Part shown: in pieces, positions 18,480 through 26,264 of the stretch
Layout of the letters: each line of letters begins with the position of its first letter
How positions within the stretch are numbered: the first letter of the stretch is position 1
IMG/VR virus record: IMGVR_UViG_3300020172_002521
Coordinates: 1 to 52,277 of that record
Reading direction: 5' to 3' (one strand)
Length of the DNA stretch: 52,277 nt
DNA from: a virus
Notes under the pieces: generated by a model
Told to the model about the DNA's origin: nothing
Database searches by the model: none
Seen by the model: only the letters and a program-made list of their open reading frames with translations
Made by a program: the position numbers and the translations under genes

Positions 18480-19492
18480 TATTTTGATTGTTCGTAAAGT
18501 GCAAAACTAGCAAGATTCTTAGCCTTGCTTTCGCACATAATGTCTGCCCATTCTCTATGAGTCAATGCCCACTGGTTAACGGACTCATTCCAATAGAAGT
18601 TACTATGTGCTCTGAGCTTGGATTTTTTGTAGCCTTCTACAAGCAAAGACTCCAAAACAGGGCGACTTCTAGGGTCATGATCGACAAGTACATCTTCACG
18701 GCTAACACTGTAATGTATAACAGGACGGACACCGCGCCAGCTATCAATAACCCTTTTAATACGATCATCGTTGGCTTCAATATATTCTCCTGTGTTGATC
18801 CAATGGTGATGGATGTCTAACACCAAAGCAAGATCTTTTTCAAGTTCTAAACTAGAGTCAAGTCCCCAAGAAATCTCGTCATTCTCGATAGTAATACAGT
18901 TTCGTGCTTCGGGCGATAATTTCTTAAGTGCGGCCTTAATCCCAGCAGGGCCTTGTTTACCGGAGATATGTACATTAATCTTAAAGTCTTGAAATGTCTT
19001 GCCATAGCCCATCCACCGAGCCATGTCGGTATGGTACTCAAATTCTTCAATACTACGTTCTACAATTCCGGGATTCTCGCTAGCCAGTACGGTAAATTGA
19101 CCCGGATGCATACTAAGACGCACATTTTGTTCACGTGCAATACGACCTATTTCAGCAAAGTGAAGCTCGCAATAACTTCTAACACTGGGTTGCGTCCAAA
19201 AATAACTATAATCGCACTGAGTATACACAGGCAAAATATCGCTGCTAATCCTAACCATTCGGAGATTGTCATCAAGTGTGCCTACTCTTTCTACAAGTTT
19301 ACGGGTTGATTCAATGTTTTGGACCATTAAGTCCCAGAGTTTTTGTTCTGCTACTTCTCGAGTCTGCCGCTTTAGCCAAGCAACAGTGGTGCTACCAGTG
19401 TTATATTGTTTACAGTCATCTTTCTGTGTAATACCGTTAATTTGGCTAGGACCGTCAATCCACTTACAGGCAAAACCAATACGTTTGATCAT
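18479..19492 (-). CDS. uvdE: UV damage endonuclease (UvdE/UVSE family)
   Basis: A 337-residue TIM-barrel endonuclease that nicks DNA on the 5' side of UV photoproducts, using metal ions. Family landmarks are in order: RIGFACKWID at the N-terminus, MHPGQFTVLAS (mid-protein), NVHISGK, ITIENDE, LVLDIHHHWINTGEY, IHYSVSRED and a C-terminal LRAHSNFYW ... EWADIM(C)ESKAKN segment. The His/Glu/Asp metal ligands of UvdE lie in these motifs. Length is normal for the family. It starts with ATGA overlapping the stop of a small AbrB-like gene. Likely role: alternative excision repair of phage DNA under sunlight, functionally equivalent to T4 DenV. Confidence 0.95.
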   Translation of the reverse strand: MIKRIGFACKWIDGPSQINGITQKDDCKQYNTGSTTVAWLKRQTREVAEQKLWDLMVQNIESTRKLVERVGTLDDNLRMVRISSDILPVYTQCDYSYFWTQPSVRSYCELHFAEIGRIAREQNVRLSMHPGQFTVLASENPGIVERSIEEFEYHTDMARWMGYGKTFQDFKINVHISGKQGPAGIKAALKKLSPEARNCITIENDEISWGLDSSLELEKDLALVLDIHHHWINTGEYIEANDDRIKRVIDSWRGVRPVIHYSVSREDVLVDHDPRSRPVLESLLVEGYKKSKLRAHSNFYWNESVNQWALTHREWADIMCESKAKNLASFALYEQSK

Positions 19493-19665
19493 TTTTTAGC
19501 TTTCTGTAAAATCCACGAACCATCTTTGCTATCAATCCATTCCAGTGTGTCACCTTCGACCCAACCTGTTTGTTTAAGGAAGTCTTCGGGAAAAGGTAGA
19601 ATAAGATCACCATTGTCTGGGTCCTCTTCTAAAGTAATTGTCCACGTACTGGTATTTTGCTTCAT
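19489..19665 (-). CDS. Small AbrB/SpoVT-like protein (58 aa)
   Basis: Reading the minus strand from the ATG at 19665 gives 58 residues, MKQNTSTWTITLEEDP then NGDLILPFPEDFLKQTGW and VEGDTLEWIDSKDGSW, ending in TGA that overlaps the uvdE start as ATGA. The spacing 'D-x-G-D-L-(I/L)-LPFP-x-(D/E)' followed by 'GW-x-EGD-x-L-x-W' is the swapped-hairpin AbrB/MazE-type fold common in short phage proteins. It could bind DNA or act as a small partner protein. Its coupling to uvdE is direct from the sequence; the function is inference. Confidence 0.8.
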   Translation of the reverse strand: MKQNTSTWTITLEEDPDNGDLILPFPEDFLKQTGWVEGDTLEWIDSKDGSWILQKAKK

Positions 19666-19673
19666 AACTTATT

Positions 19674-20612
19674 TTACATGATTTTTCTAAAATAGTCAAT
19701 GGTTTTTTCCAAACCTTCTTCAAGCTCAATTTTTGGTTCCCACTTTAACATACCTTTGGCTTCATTAATATTTGGTCTACGTTGTTTTGGATCATCTTTA
19801 GGTAACGGCATTTGAAGTATTGTGCTTTTAGATCCGGTTAGTTCGATTACCTTTTCTGCTAATTCAAAAATAGTAAACTCGCCGGGATTGCCCAAATTCA
19901 CTGGCCCGATGTATTCGTCATCTGCATGATTCATCATGGCCATCATTCCGTTGATTAGATCATCCACATAACAGAAACTACGAGTCTGTTGCCCACTGCC
20001 GTAAACTGTAATGTTTTTGCCTTGTAATGCCTGTACAATAAAGTTACTAACAACTCTGCCGTCGCCATTTGCTAGTCTAGGACCGTAGGTATTAAAGATA
20101 CGTACAATCTTAGCTCTAACATTGTGGACGCGATAGTAGTCCATGAATAGAGTTTCTGCGGCACGTTTGCCTTCATCGTAGCAACTGCGTATGCCAATTG
20201 GATTTACGTTACCCCAGTAATCTTCAGTTTGTGGATGCACAATAGGATCACCATAAATTTCACTAGTACTAGCCTGTAAAATTTTTGCACCAGTACGTTT
20301 GGCCAGTCCTAATAGGTTATAAGCACCTAGCACACTAGTTTTCATTGTTTGAATAGGATCATACTGATAGTGGAATGGACTAGCAGGACAGGCTAAGTTA
20401 TAAATTTCATCCACTTCGACGTACAGTGGAAAACAAACATCTTGACGTAGCACTTCAAAATTTGGATTAGGTAGTAGATGTTCGATGTTCTTTTTACTGC
20501 CTGTAAAATAATTATCTACACAAAGAACATGATGTCCTTCTGCAACTAATCTATCGCAGAGGTGGCTACCTAAAAAACCAGCACCGCCGGTTACTAATAT
20601 TTTCTTAATCAT
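19674..20612 (-). CDS. NAD-dependent epimerase/decarboxylase, UDP-glucuronate decarboxylase (UDP-xylose synthase)-like
   Basis: A 312-residue extended short-chain dehydrogenase. It has the NAD-binding [12 protein letters not shown] at the N-terminus, [20 protein letters not shown], the catalytic region [19 protein letters not shown] (Tyr-x3-Lys) and RIFNTYGPR. The 'ACPASP' and '[14 protein letters not shown]' strings are specific to the UXS group, which turns UDP-glucuronate into UDP-xylose. It would supply an activated sugar to the glycosyltransferases at 30.6-37.7 kb or to sugar decoration of phage or host. Its start overlaps a 48-residue gene. Family membership is firm; the exact sugar product is inferred from the motifs. 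Confidence 0.9.
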   Translation of the reverse strand: MIKKILVTGGAGFLGSHLCDRLVAEGHHVLCVDNYFTGSKKNIEHLLPNPNFEVLRQDVCFPLYVEVDEIYNLACPASPFHYQYDPIQTMKTSVLGAYNLLGLAKRTGAKILQASTSEIYGDPIVHPQTEDYWGNVNPIGIRSCYDEGKRAAETLFMDYYRVHNVRAKIVRIFNTYGPRLANGDGRVVSNFIVQALQGKNITVYGSGQQTRSFCYVDDLINGMMAMMNHADDEYIGPVNLGNPGEFTIFELAEKVIELTGSKSTILQMPLPKDDPKQRRPNINEAKGMLKWEPKIELEEGLEKTIDYFRKIM

Positions 20613-20751
20613 TGTTTTCCTTTTTGGGTTCTACTATCCCGTATTGATTATACAGCCAATGTATAAATGTTTCAAGGTCTTTACTTGGGTACGGATATGC
20701 TCGATAGGCTATGGTCACACGTTCTAACCAATCCTTGTCAGTCATGTTCAT
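20605..20751 (-). CDS. Tiny conserved phage protein (48 aa)
   Basis: Reads from ATG at 20751, which overlaps the stop of the PTPS-like gene as ATGA, to TAA at 20605-20607, which overlaps the epimerase start. It starts [16 protein letters not shown] and is aromatic-rich and acidic/basic balanced ([16 protein letters not shown]). No family recognised. The perfect coupling on both sides and the codon pattern support it as a real gene. Confidence 0.65.
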   Translation of the reverse strand: MNMTDKDWLERVTIAYRAYPYPSKDLETFIHWLYNQYGIVEPKKENND

Positions 20752-21254
20752 GCAAACAGATCCTCATTCCATTCACGGTGACCTTCACGGAACGCCATGT
20801 TACTTTGTGTCTCACGCACTTCTACTCTGTAGCACCAAAGTCTTTCTGCTTCACCAGGCCCCCACATTTCTGGAATATACACCCCATTAACATATTTGTA
20901 GAGCATGTCGCTAAGGCCTTCGCAACCTAATTTGGGTAGAACAACTATCTTAGCCATTTTCTTTTCTTGTAGCAGTTGATATGTTTCCATTTCTGGATCA
21001 TCAGCGGCTACAATAAGTGTATGATCAAATTGGTCTTCTAGTGTTTTCTTTAACTCTTTTAATCCGCCGTAGTCTGCCGACCAGTTACGAACATCTAAGT
21101 CATTGGTTCCAAAAAAGAACTTCATTGAAAAACTATATCCGTGAATTAGGTTACAGTGACTATCAGCTCGCCATTGTCGATATGCACAGGGAAATGCATC
21201 GTGGTATTCTTTAGTGCTGGTGTACTTGTATAGTACTGGTTGAAGATTTGCCAT
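20748..21254 (-). CDS. Divergent 6-pyruvoyl-tetrahydropterin synthase/QueD-like protein
   Basis: A 168-residue T-fold protein. It matches the QueD/PTPS pattern: CNLIHGYSFSMKFFF (around residues 34-48; Cys34 is at the catalytic Cys position), DYGGLKELKKTLEDQFDHTL (Asp77-His78 equals the catalytic Asp-His pair) and a C-terminal VEVRET substrate-binding strand. However the zinc triad is not kept: the first ligand His is Tyr25 (CAYRQW instead of AAHRL) and the third is Tyr40 (HGY instead of HGH). Activity in queuosine or 7-deazaguanine synthesis is therefore doubtful, and this may be a phage subfamily with another role. It has its own sigma70 promoter (21345-21373) with a palindrome over the -10. 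Confidence 0.8.
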   Translation of the reverse strand: MANLQPVLYKYTSTKEYHDAFPCAYRQWRADSHCNLIHGYSFSMKFFFGTNDLDVRNWSADYGGLKELKKTLEDQFDHTLIVAADDPEMETYQLLQEKKMAKIVVLPKLGCEGLSDMLYKYVNGVYIPEMWGPGEAERLWCYRVEVRETQSNMAFREGHREWNEDLFA

Positions 21255-21335
21255 CTCTAGTCTCCTTTAATAAAAGTAGCAAGTTTGACGACATGCAGAA
21301 TATTTAAAGTGGGATGAATGACGTAAAAGACCACT

Positions 21336-21373
21336 GTGTCTTATAGTATAAGACACATATTTACTATTGTCAA
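21336..21373 (-). promoter_or_regulatory. Sigma70 promoter with palindromic operator over the -10
   Basis: On the minus strand TTGACA (21368-21373), 17-bp spacer, TATACT (21345-21350). A perfect 10-bp inverted repeat with a 1-base centre (arms GTGTCTTATA 21336-21345 and TATAAGACAC 21347-21356) covers the -10, as expected for a repressor site. It drives the PTPS-like/48-aa/epimerase/AbrB/uvdE operon. The RBS is AAAGGAGA before the ATG at 21254. Confidence 0.75.
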
Positions 21374-21377
21374 GTGA

Positions 21378-22457
21378 TTAAGGACTGATTTGTCCAAATG
21401 TCTTCCAGGTACCCGGAGTTCCGCTTCTTACGCAGACCCAACCAACGTAGCCTGTAGGCAACGGACTATTGTTCCAAACTATGTCACCTTGAACATAAGT
21501 ACCTTGTGTTGGTGGTTCAATTCCTCGAGCATGTAACTTACCAGCTACACGCATATTACCACCAACTTCGAAATCTTCTGTAGGATTCTTAACATTAACA
21601 GACAACTTACCGTATGCACGGATAACTGTACTATCACGAAGTTCTTGTCCTAGAGTAATATGACCTTGTTCACTTACGCTAATTCGAACTTGGTCGTCTG
21701 TGATTAAATCTAAAGGTTTGGTATTAAAAGTACCAATTCGACCTCTAGAGTTTTTATCAACATCGATAACTATTTCTACATTATTAGGATAATCGTAGAC
21801 TGTGAATAATGCAGTGGGTTGGTCCTGTCCTAGGCTGAAACGATTGTTACTAGGATCAAACCAAACATGATCATTCCAATTTACACGACCACTAACATTT
21901 AATTCTCTTAACGTGCCTAGAGTTTTTAAATTAGAATTTACAATGCTACTACCTAGAGATTCTAAATTTAGAACACTAGTTCCGCCAATCATAAAATCTC
22001 TACCCTGTGCAATTTCAAAACTTTCTGTACTAAAGAAACGGTCCGGTCCAGCCATTAGTACCAATTGTTTATTGTATGGCTCTCCAGGCCAAAGAAGACC
22101 TGTACCTATGTTAGTTCCAGATTCGCCTAGAGCAAATTCTAGATATTGTTTTTCGTATACTTGATTGGTAATTAATTCTGTAGTACGAACAAAGCCAGCA
22201 TCTAATACACCGTAAATTTTAACATTACCGCGGATAGTGGTATCGCCTTCTACAGTCTTTACACTGATAGATTTGACAGTAATTTTGTCATCTTCAACTA
22301 ACAGTGTTTGTTTGGTGCTGGAATCTTTAATACCAGTGCTGGCAAAATTGGTAATTGTGCCGCCGTCGATCAAATCTCCACTTAGATCGTTTTCATTAAG
22401 CAGTAAGCTACCGCGTGGAATATCTTGTAAGTTACCTGCATCAAATGTTTTTACCAT
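21378..22457 (-). CDS. Fibre-like virion structural protein (359 aa)
   Basis: A 359-residue protein with the look of a T4-like phage fibre or neck-whisker protein: an N-terminal MVKTFDAGNL segment, repeated beta strands of the type 'GNVKIYGVLDAG', 'NPTEDFEVGGNMRVAGKL' and a C-terminal GYVGWVCVRSGTPGTWKTFG, which resembles the tip of many tail fibres. No signal peptide or enzymatic motif. It stands apart from the main fibre block, downstream of clpP and behind a hairpin that carries a late promoter core, consistent with late expression. Confidence 0.75.
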   Translation of the reverse strand: MVKTFDAGNLQDIPRGSLLLNENDLSGDLIDGGTITNFASTGIKDSSTKQTLLVEDDKITVKSISVKTVEGDTTIRGNVKIYGVLDAGFVRTTELITNQVYEKQYLEFALGESGTNIGTGLLWPGEPYNKQLVLMAGPDRFFSTESFEIAQGRDFMIGGTSVLNLESLGSSIVNSNLKTLGTLRELNVSGRVNWNDHVWFDPSNNRFSLGQDQPTALFTVYDYPNNVEIVIDVDKNSRGRIGTFNTKPLDLITDDQVRISVSEQGHITLGQELRDSTVIRAYGKLSVNVKNPTEDFEVGGNMRVAGKLHARGIEPPTQGTYVQGDIVWNNSPLPTGYVGWVCVRSGTPGTWKTFGQISP

Positions 22458-22480
22458 GGTTTTGTTCCGTAAATGAGAAG

Positions 22481-22516
22481 CCCTTGTGTGCTTTTCTTAT
22501 ATTTAGCACACAAGGG
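22481..22516 (-). promoter_or_regulatory. Stem-loop carrying a late promoter core (PeSL-like)
   Basis: A perfect 11-bp stem (CCCTTGTGTGC 22481-22491 with GCACACAAGGG 22506-22516) has a 14-base loop. On the minus strand the loop begins TAAATATAAG, i.e. the core of the T4 late promoter. There is no U tract after the stem on either strand, so it is not a standard terminator. It lies between clpP and the 359-residue structural gene and reads towards the latter. It resembles the promoter-in-a-stem-loop cassettes reported in T4-type phages. Confidence 0.55.
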
Positions 22517-22536
22517 CGTCTACGATGCAGGAACAA

Positions 22537-23127
22537 TTATTCGGGTCGTTTATCTACAATTTGATCAATTAATCCGTATTCAAGTGCTTCTGTAGCATCC
22601 ATAAAGAAATCACGTTCCATATCAGCACTTAATTGTTCAAAAGTTTTACCTTTACTGTTGTGATTTACATAGATCTGAGTCAATTCACGCTTCATTTTCA
22701 GTATCTCTTTGACCTGAATTTCCATGTCTGTAGCCTGTCCGCGAGCACCACCGCTGGGTTGATGAATCATATGTCGGGCATAGGGCAACATATAGCGTTT
22801 ACCCTTAGTACCGGCTTGTGCCAGTAAACTGCCCATTGAGCAGGCCTGACCCATAACATAAGTGCAGATATCTGGTTTGATAAACTGCATGGTATCATAA
22901 ATGCTCATACCTGCGGTTACAACACCGCCTGGGCTGTTAATATAAAAATGAATGTCTTTTTCACTGTCTTGACTCTCCAAATGTAGCAACTGTGCTACAA
23001 TTAGGTTGGCAGAATGGTCATCGACACCACCATTAAGAAACACAATACGTTCATTGAGCAATCGACTGAAAATGTCGAAGGCACGTTCACCTGTACTTGT
23101 TTTTTCAATTACCATTGGTACTAACAT
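22537..23127 (-). CDS. clpP: ATP-dependent Clp protease proteolytic subunit ClpP
   Basis: A 196-residue serine peptidase of normal ClpP length. The catalytic triad is intact: Ser97 in GQACSMGS, His122 in [11 protein letters not shown], and Asp173 in [18 protein letters not shown]. The N-terminal strand and [20 protein letters not shown] are typical. In bacteria ClpP forms a 14-mer chamber fed by ClpX or ClpA. No phage unfoldase gene is in this window, so the subunit would have to work with host ClpX/ClpA or a phage ATPase elsewhere. It follows an unknown 118-residue gene by 11 bp in one operon. A role in capsid maturation or host takeover is inferred. Confidence 0.97.
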   Translation of the reverse strand: MLVPMVIEKTSTGERAFDIFSRLLNERIVFLNGGVDDHSANLIVAQLLHLESQDSEKDIHFYINSPGGVVTAGMSIYDTMQFIKPDICTYVMGQACSMGSLLAQAGTKGKRYMLPYARHMIHQPSGGARGQATDMEIQVKEILKMKRELTQIYVNHNSKGKTFEQLSADMERDFFMDATEALEYGLIDQIVDKRPE

Positions 23128-23138
23128 TTTTTTCCTTT

Positions 23139-23495
23139 TTAAGTTTTAATTCTTTCGGGTATTTTACTATCTTTAATAGTTTTCAGTAAAATACGATTGC
23201 GTTCGTCTTGTTCTTTGCGAGCACGTTTCTTTTCATCGCTTAGTCGTAGCATCATATCGTATTCACGGGCCCATCGTACACCGTGTAGCCAAGTTTCCAA
23301 CCCTTCTAAGGTACCAACAAACAATTCAGCATCGCGACTGTAAATAGGCAAGCTATCGGCATCCTTTGGTACAAGACTGAGGCTTTGTTCTTGACGTTCC
23401 CAATCTCCGTGTTTGGGCTGTTTAAATTTAAATCCGAGTTTATCAACTTCGACTTCAAGTCTACGAACTCTTTGAATTGTGTTCCAACCAGCCAT
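23139..23495 (-). CDS. Unknown phage protein, charged C-terminus (118 aa)
   Basis: A 118-residue soluble protein, first gene of the clpP operon. Its N-terminus forms a coiled-coil-like helix ([18 protein letters not shown]), its middle contains a W/H-rich patch ([19 protein letters not shown]), and its C-terminus is strongly basic ([14 protein letters not shown]). No family recognised. Adjacency to clpP hints at an adaptor or partner, which is speculation. Confidence 0.65.
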   Translation of the reverse strand: MAGWNTIQRVRRLEVEVDKLGFKFKQPKHGDWERQEQSLSLVPKDADSLPIYSRDAELFVGTLEGLETWLHGVRWAREYDMMLRLSDEKKRARKEQDERNRILLKTIKDSKIPERIKT

Positions 23496-23514
23496 TATGA
23501 TCTTTCTAAAAGTT

Positions 23515-23555
23515 AATGTTAAATTATTTTAACATTGTTTATGGCATCTTGTCAA
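23515..23555 (-). promoter_or_regulatory. Sigma70 promoter of the clpP operon with palindrome over the -10
   Basis: The minus strand carries TTGACA (23550-23555), 18-bp spacer, TAAAAT (23526-23531). A perfect inverted repeat with 9-bp arms (AATGTTAAA 23515-23523, TTTAACATT 23528-23536) overlaps the -10 and would suit a dimeric repressor. Confidence 0.65.
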
Positions 23556-23556
23556 C

Positions 23557-23694
23557 TTATATGAGTAAATTATTAATAACATCTATAGCCGTACGTACTA
23601 GGTCTACATCTATTCTCATTCTTTGAGAAATTTCTAAAGGGTTAAGACCACGTTCTAATAATTCTCTAACTTGGTTTATTATGGTAACTTTCAT
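23557..23694 (-). CDS. Tiny helix-turn-helix-like protein (45 aa)
   Basis: Reads ATG at 23694 to TAA at 23557: residues begin MKVTIINQVRELLERGLNP and continue LEISQRMRIDVDLVRTAIDV. The helix-'GLNPLEISQRM'-turn-helix pattern resembles a DNA-binding helix-turn-helix of the resolvase/sigma-region-4 kind. AAAGGTG stands 8 bp before the start. A 12-bp palindrome, TATAACGTTATA (23713-23724), sits upstream and could be its own operator. The gene assignment is fairly good, the regulatory role is inferred. Confidence 0.65.
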   Translation of the reverse strand: MKVTIINQVRELLERGLNPLEISQRMRIDVDLVRTAIDVINNLLI

Positions 23695-23712
23695 GATAGC
23701 ACCTTTATACTA

Positions 23713-23724
23713 TATAACGTTATA
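23713..23724. promoter_or_regulatory. Palindrome upstream of the small HTH gene (possible operator)
   Basis: TATAACGTTATA is a perfect 12-bp palindrome about 20 bp in front of the 45-residue HTH-like gene, next to a TATAGT -10-like hexamer on the minus strand. Confidence 0.4.
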
Positions 23725-23738
23725 GCCCTGGCATTGGA

Positions 23739-23975
23739 CTAATACATTTGTCCATTCACACTCTGTTCTGGACGATTTACATTGACCTTAGCCTGTACAC
23801 AAGTACCTTCAATAGTTCCAATTTTTGCTCGACTTTTTTTGGCTATTTTGATTATCTGTTCTCGCTGTTCTATTACAACCTGTTGACATTCTGCTTCGGA
23901 TAAAAAATACCAATCCTTTTGCATAAACTCACAATTGGCATTCAAACACACCCATAATACAGGTATAAAAATCAT
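23739..23975 (-). CDS. Small possibly exported protein with Cys (78 aa)
   Basis: A 78-residue protein whose first 17 residues (MIFIPVLWVCLNANCEF) are hydrophobic and could serve as a signal peptide or membrane anchor, followed by a mostly helical basic body (QREQIIKIAKKSRAK). It has four Cys, which would fit a disulfide-bonded periplasmic protein. Short proteins with this layout occur in T4-like marine phages, but I cannot name a function. It lies 9 bp after a small C-tail-anchored membrane protein in the same operon. Confidence 0.6.
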   Translation of the reverse strand: MIFIPVLWVCLNANCEFMQKDWYFLSEAECQQVVIEQREQIIKIAKKSRAKIGTIEGTCVQAKVNVNRPEQSVNGQMY

Positions 23976-23984
23976 ATAATTTCC

Positions 23985-24248
23985 TTAACTAAACACAAAC
24001 ATCCAAGACAAAACTAAAATATCTAACATTAGTAAAGTCATGATTACAATCAATGCATCTAGTATAAAGACACCAGGGGGCTTCGGAATATGATGTTTTG
24101 TCCGACCACGTCCTAGAGGTTTTACTGTGGCTGCACCTAAATGCAAATCTTTAGCTGGTATAACCATGTTTAGCTCGGGTGCAGGTATTGGCTCGTCAGG
24201 CATGTCCGGTAAATCAAGGTTATCTAAATCGTCAACCGGCTTGTTCAT
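23985..24248 (-). CDS. C-terminally anchored membrane protein (87 aa)
   Basis: An 87-residue protein with an acidic Pro/Asp-rich N-terminal region (LDNLDLPDMPDEPIPAPE), a basic stretch (GRGRTKHHIPKPPG) and one strong hydrophobic segment at the C-terminus (about residues 60-87: VFILDALIVIMTLLMLDILV). That arrangement gives a tail-anchored inner-membrane protein with its N-terminus in the cytoplasm. The start overlaps the upstream stop as ATGA. Function unknown. Confidence 0.65.
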   Translation of the reverse strand: MNKPVDDLDNLDLPDMPDEPIPAPELNMVIPAKDLHLGAATVKPLGRGRTKHHIPKPPGVFILDALIVIMTLLMLDILVLSWMFVFS

Positions 24249-25417
24249 TTGAATACCTTCAAAATCATAATGTCTGCGTTCATACGTCCATTAAGCATAG
24301 TCTCGGTGGCTTTGATCTTTTGGAACCAAGTTTCAATACGCTTCTGAGTATTTTGTTCTTTGAATTCTTTTAACTGTACATCTGGTTTACGCAGAGTCTT
24401 TTGGAAACTCTTTTCAGTAAAGTCAATGATACTGGTACCTTTAACATTTAAACCAGCACTGGTTTTACTAATGTAGACACCAATTTTACGAGTCTTGCTG
24501 TTGTAAACTACAGCACCCTGTGCGCCAATTAAACCAGCGGCAGGCACAGACACCACACCCAATTTATCGTCAATAGTTTTGAACTTCAACTTCTTAACCA
24601 ATTCCTCTGCAGGTTTAGCCTTCTTAGCACGTGGCTTCTTAAGTACTTTAGCTTCCTGCGTAATCTGCTCACAAGCAGCCATAATACTTTCGTAGAAGTC
24701 AATTAATTTTTTGACATTCTTGCGAGGTTGATGTTTGTAACCTTCACGTAGTTGTTCGTCGGCATTGCCGCTAGCAAGCTCATGAAGTTCGTCCATACTA
24801 CGTTGATAGAAGCTCTTAATATAACGAGCCTGTGCGGCTTTGGCACCTTTACCACGCAACAGACTGACCATTTTAAATGCCTTTGGATCAAATGCTTCTG
24901 CATCAATAATCCAGTTATCAATAGCCAAATCAATTTCTTCAGTCATCTGTCCTGCTTGCTCACGGATACGATCTTGAATGTTATAGACCTGTGCAGGAGT
25001 TTTAATAACTTTGGTTTCTTTTTCTTCAGCAACTTCATCGTTCTTGCCTTGTGCAGTAACATCGGAAATTTCTTTGCGTAACCAATCTGCAGAGTTACGT
25101 CCTTTATTAAATCCAGGATGGGATTCAGGCATACCTTTGATTAAGCAGGCTGCAATAGCACCCATGGTCAAACCGCAACGGCTATCGGCAGTTTGTTTAA
25201 ATGATTGGATATCGTTTTTATTGTAACCGTTACGGCCCATCCAATCAATAACTTTGGGCTTGAGTTCTTTACCGCTGGATTCCAAACGGTAGTATTTTAA
25301 TGCTTCGCGAAAGTATGCAGTAAACTTCTCGCCGTCCCAGGATTCTGCACCATCCCATTTTGGACTATAGTCACGCTTTTGATTATTTCTTGCTGTTGTT
25401 AGTGCTTTAGTGGCCAT
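24245..25417 (-). CDS. Large conserved phage protein of unknown function (390 aa)
   Basis: A 390-residue, mostly helical, basic protein. It starts MATKALTTARNNQKRDYSPK and has conserved-looking aromatic/charged blocks (KWDGAESWDGEKFTAYF, CGLTMGAIAACLIKGMP), a Lys/Pro/Ala linker around residue 265 (KVLKKPRAKKAKPAEEL) and a beta-rich C-terminal domain with VVSVPAAGLIGAQGAVVYN. The basic linker suggests nucleic-acid contact. No family recognised. It is the first gene behind a fully consensus sigma70 promoter, with GGAG 7 bp before the ATG, so strong early expression is likely. Confidence 0.75.
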   Translation of the reverse strand: MATKALTTARNNQKRDYSPKWDGAESWDGEKFTAYFREALKYYRLESSGKELKPKVIDWMGRNGYNKNDIQSFKQTADSRCGLTMGAIAACLIKGMPESHPGFNKGRNSADWLRKEISDVTAQGKNDEVAEEKETKVIKTPAQVYNIQDRIREQAGQMTEEIDLAIDNWIIDAEAFDPKAFKMVSLLRGKGAKAAQARYIKSFYQRSMDELHELASGNADEQLREGYKHQPRKNVKKLIDFYESIMAACEQITQEAKVLKKPRAKKAKPAEELVKKLKFKTIDDKLGVVSVPAAGLIGAQGAVVYNSKTRKIGVYISKTSAGLNVKGTSIIDFTEKSFQKTLRKPDVQLKEFKEQNTQKRIETWFQKIKATETMLNGRMNADIMILKVFK

Positions 25418-25448
25418 TATTGCTCCAATGTGCTGTTTCTATGTATTA

Positions 25449-25477
25449 ATTATACAGCTTTTTTGGACTGTTGTCAA
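25449..25477 (-). promoter_or_regulatory. Consensus sigma70 promoter (TTGACA-17-TATAAT)
   Basis: On the minus strand TTGACA (25472-25477), exactly 17 bp, TATAAT (25449-25454). Just downstream the sequence continues TAATACATAG, a block shared with the promoters at 27932 and 50894. Drives the 390-residue gene and the operon down to about 23.7 kb. Confidence 0.85.
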
Positions 25478-25494
25478 GAGTCGGTTTTACCAAT

Positions 25495-26052
25495 TTACTC
25501 ATTATCGGGCCATTCTATAGGAACCCAACCCAATTTTTTCAAATCTTCTCGGATTTCGTCAGTGACTGTGCCTTCTGGAACGTAACCAGTGCTAGCTGCC
25601 CATTCTTTGGGATCGGTATCGTAATCTGATAGTCCGCCCATTCCACTGCAATACCAATCTATATAATCGCCTTTGACCTGCATATCGGCAATGATACCAC
25701 CGCTGTGGCGCCAACTGCAACTCCACCGTTCCTCTTTAAGGATAGGCATTACATCTAATTTTTGGAACTGCATGTTACACATGGCCGCATAGAGATTTTG
25801 GGCATACTTATCGCTGTTGCGAACTTTATCCAACATCCATTGGGTTGTACGTAGATCGTACTCCATGTTGTTTTTCTTCCAATCTTCGGTCAGTTCTTGT
25901 GCCATAATTTCTCTGTACCATTTATTATATACATCAATTGATTGTTGGGCATCAATTTTACTCTTTTCAGAACTTTCTGGATTAGCCAGTATTTCTAGAT
26001 GCCTAGTAAGTTGGAAATTTCCACGCTCAGGACTCTTACTAATTTCGGTCAT
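25495..26052 (-). CDS. Unknown phage protein (185 aa)
   Basis: A 185-residue soluble protein: N-terminal helical half (LTRHLEILANPESSEKSK, then WYREIMAQELTEDWKK) and a C-terminal half with Trp/Cys-rich strands (ERWSCSWRHSGGIIADM, DYIDWYCSGMGGLSDYD) that end in a PEGTVTDEIREDLKKLGW helix. The C-terminal WVPIEWPD signature recurs in small phage proteins whose function is unknown. The start overlaps the upstream stop as ATGA. Confidence 0.65.
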   Translation of the reverse strand: MTEISKSPERGNFQLTRHLEILANPESSEKSKIDAQQSIDVYNKWYREIMAQELTEDWKKNNMEYDLRTTQWMLDKVRNSDKYAQNLYAAMCNMQFQKLDVMPILKEERWSCSWRHSGGIIADMQVKGDYIDWYCSGMGGLSDYDTDPKEWAASTGYVPEGTVTDEIREDLKKLGWVPIEWPDNE

Positions 26053-26264
26053 TTACAAGTTTCTAGATATTCATGTAATCGTTTTACTGCTTCGTCAAAA
26101 TCCACTGCTAGCACTTTGGCTTCTAGTGTCTTTCCGACTATTTCAATATCAAACGGAACAACACCATTGAATCGAAAATCTTCAGGCAATTCTGTAACTA
26201 CTATAAATTCGCTTAAATTTTTTGCTCTAAAAATTAAATTGTTTGCTTTTTCTACTGAGTTCAT
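26049..26264 (-). CDS. Small unknown phage protein (71 aa)
   Basis: Encodes 71 residues with ATGA-type overlaps at both ends, tying it to its neighbours in one translational unit. The predicted fold is short alpha/beta (NLIFRAKNLSEFIVV, FDIEIVGKTLEAKVLAVD) ending in a helix (VKRLHEYLETCK). No family recognised. Confidence 0.6.
   Translation of the reverse strand: MNSVEKANNLIFRAKNLSEFIVVTELPEDFRFNGVVPFDIEIVGKTLEAKVLAVDFDEAVKRLHEYLETCK

Noticed and set aside
18488-19499. Plus-strand open frames opposite uvdE
   Set aside because: uvdE is certain from its motifs, and the opposite frames have no recognisable features or start sites.
22481-22516. Strong hairpin after clpP as a rho-independent terminator
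   Set aside because: No U tract follows the stem on either strand, and the loop holds a late promoter core reading into the next gene.
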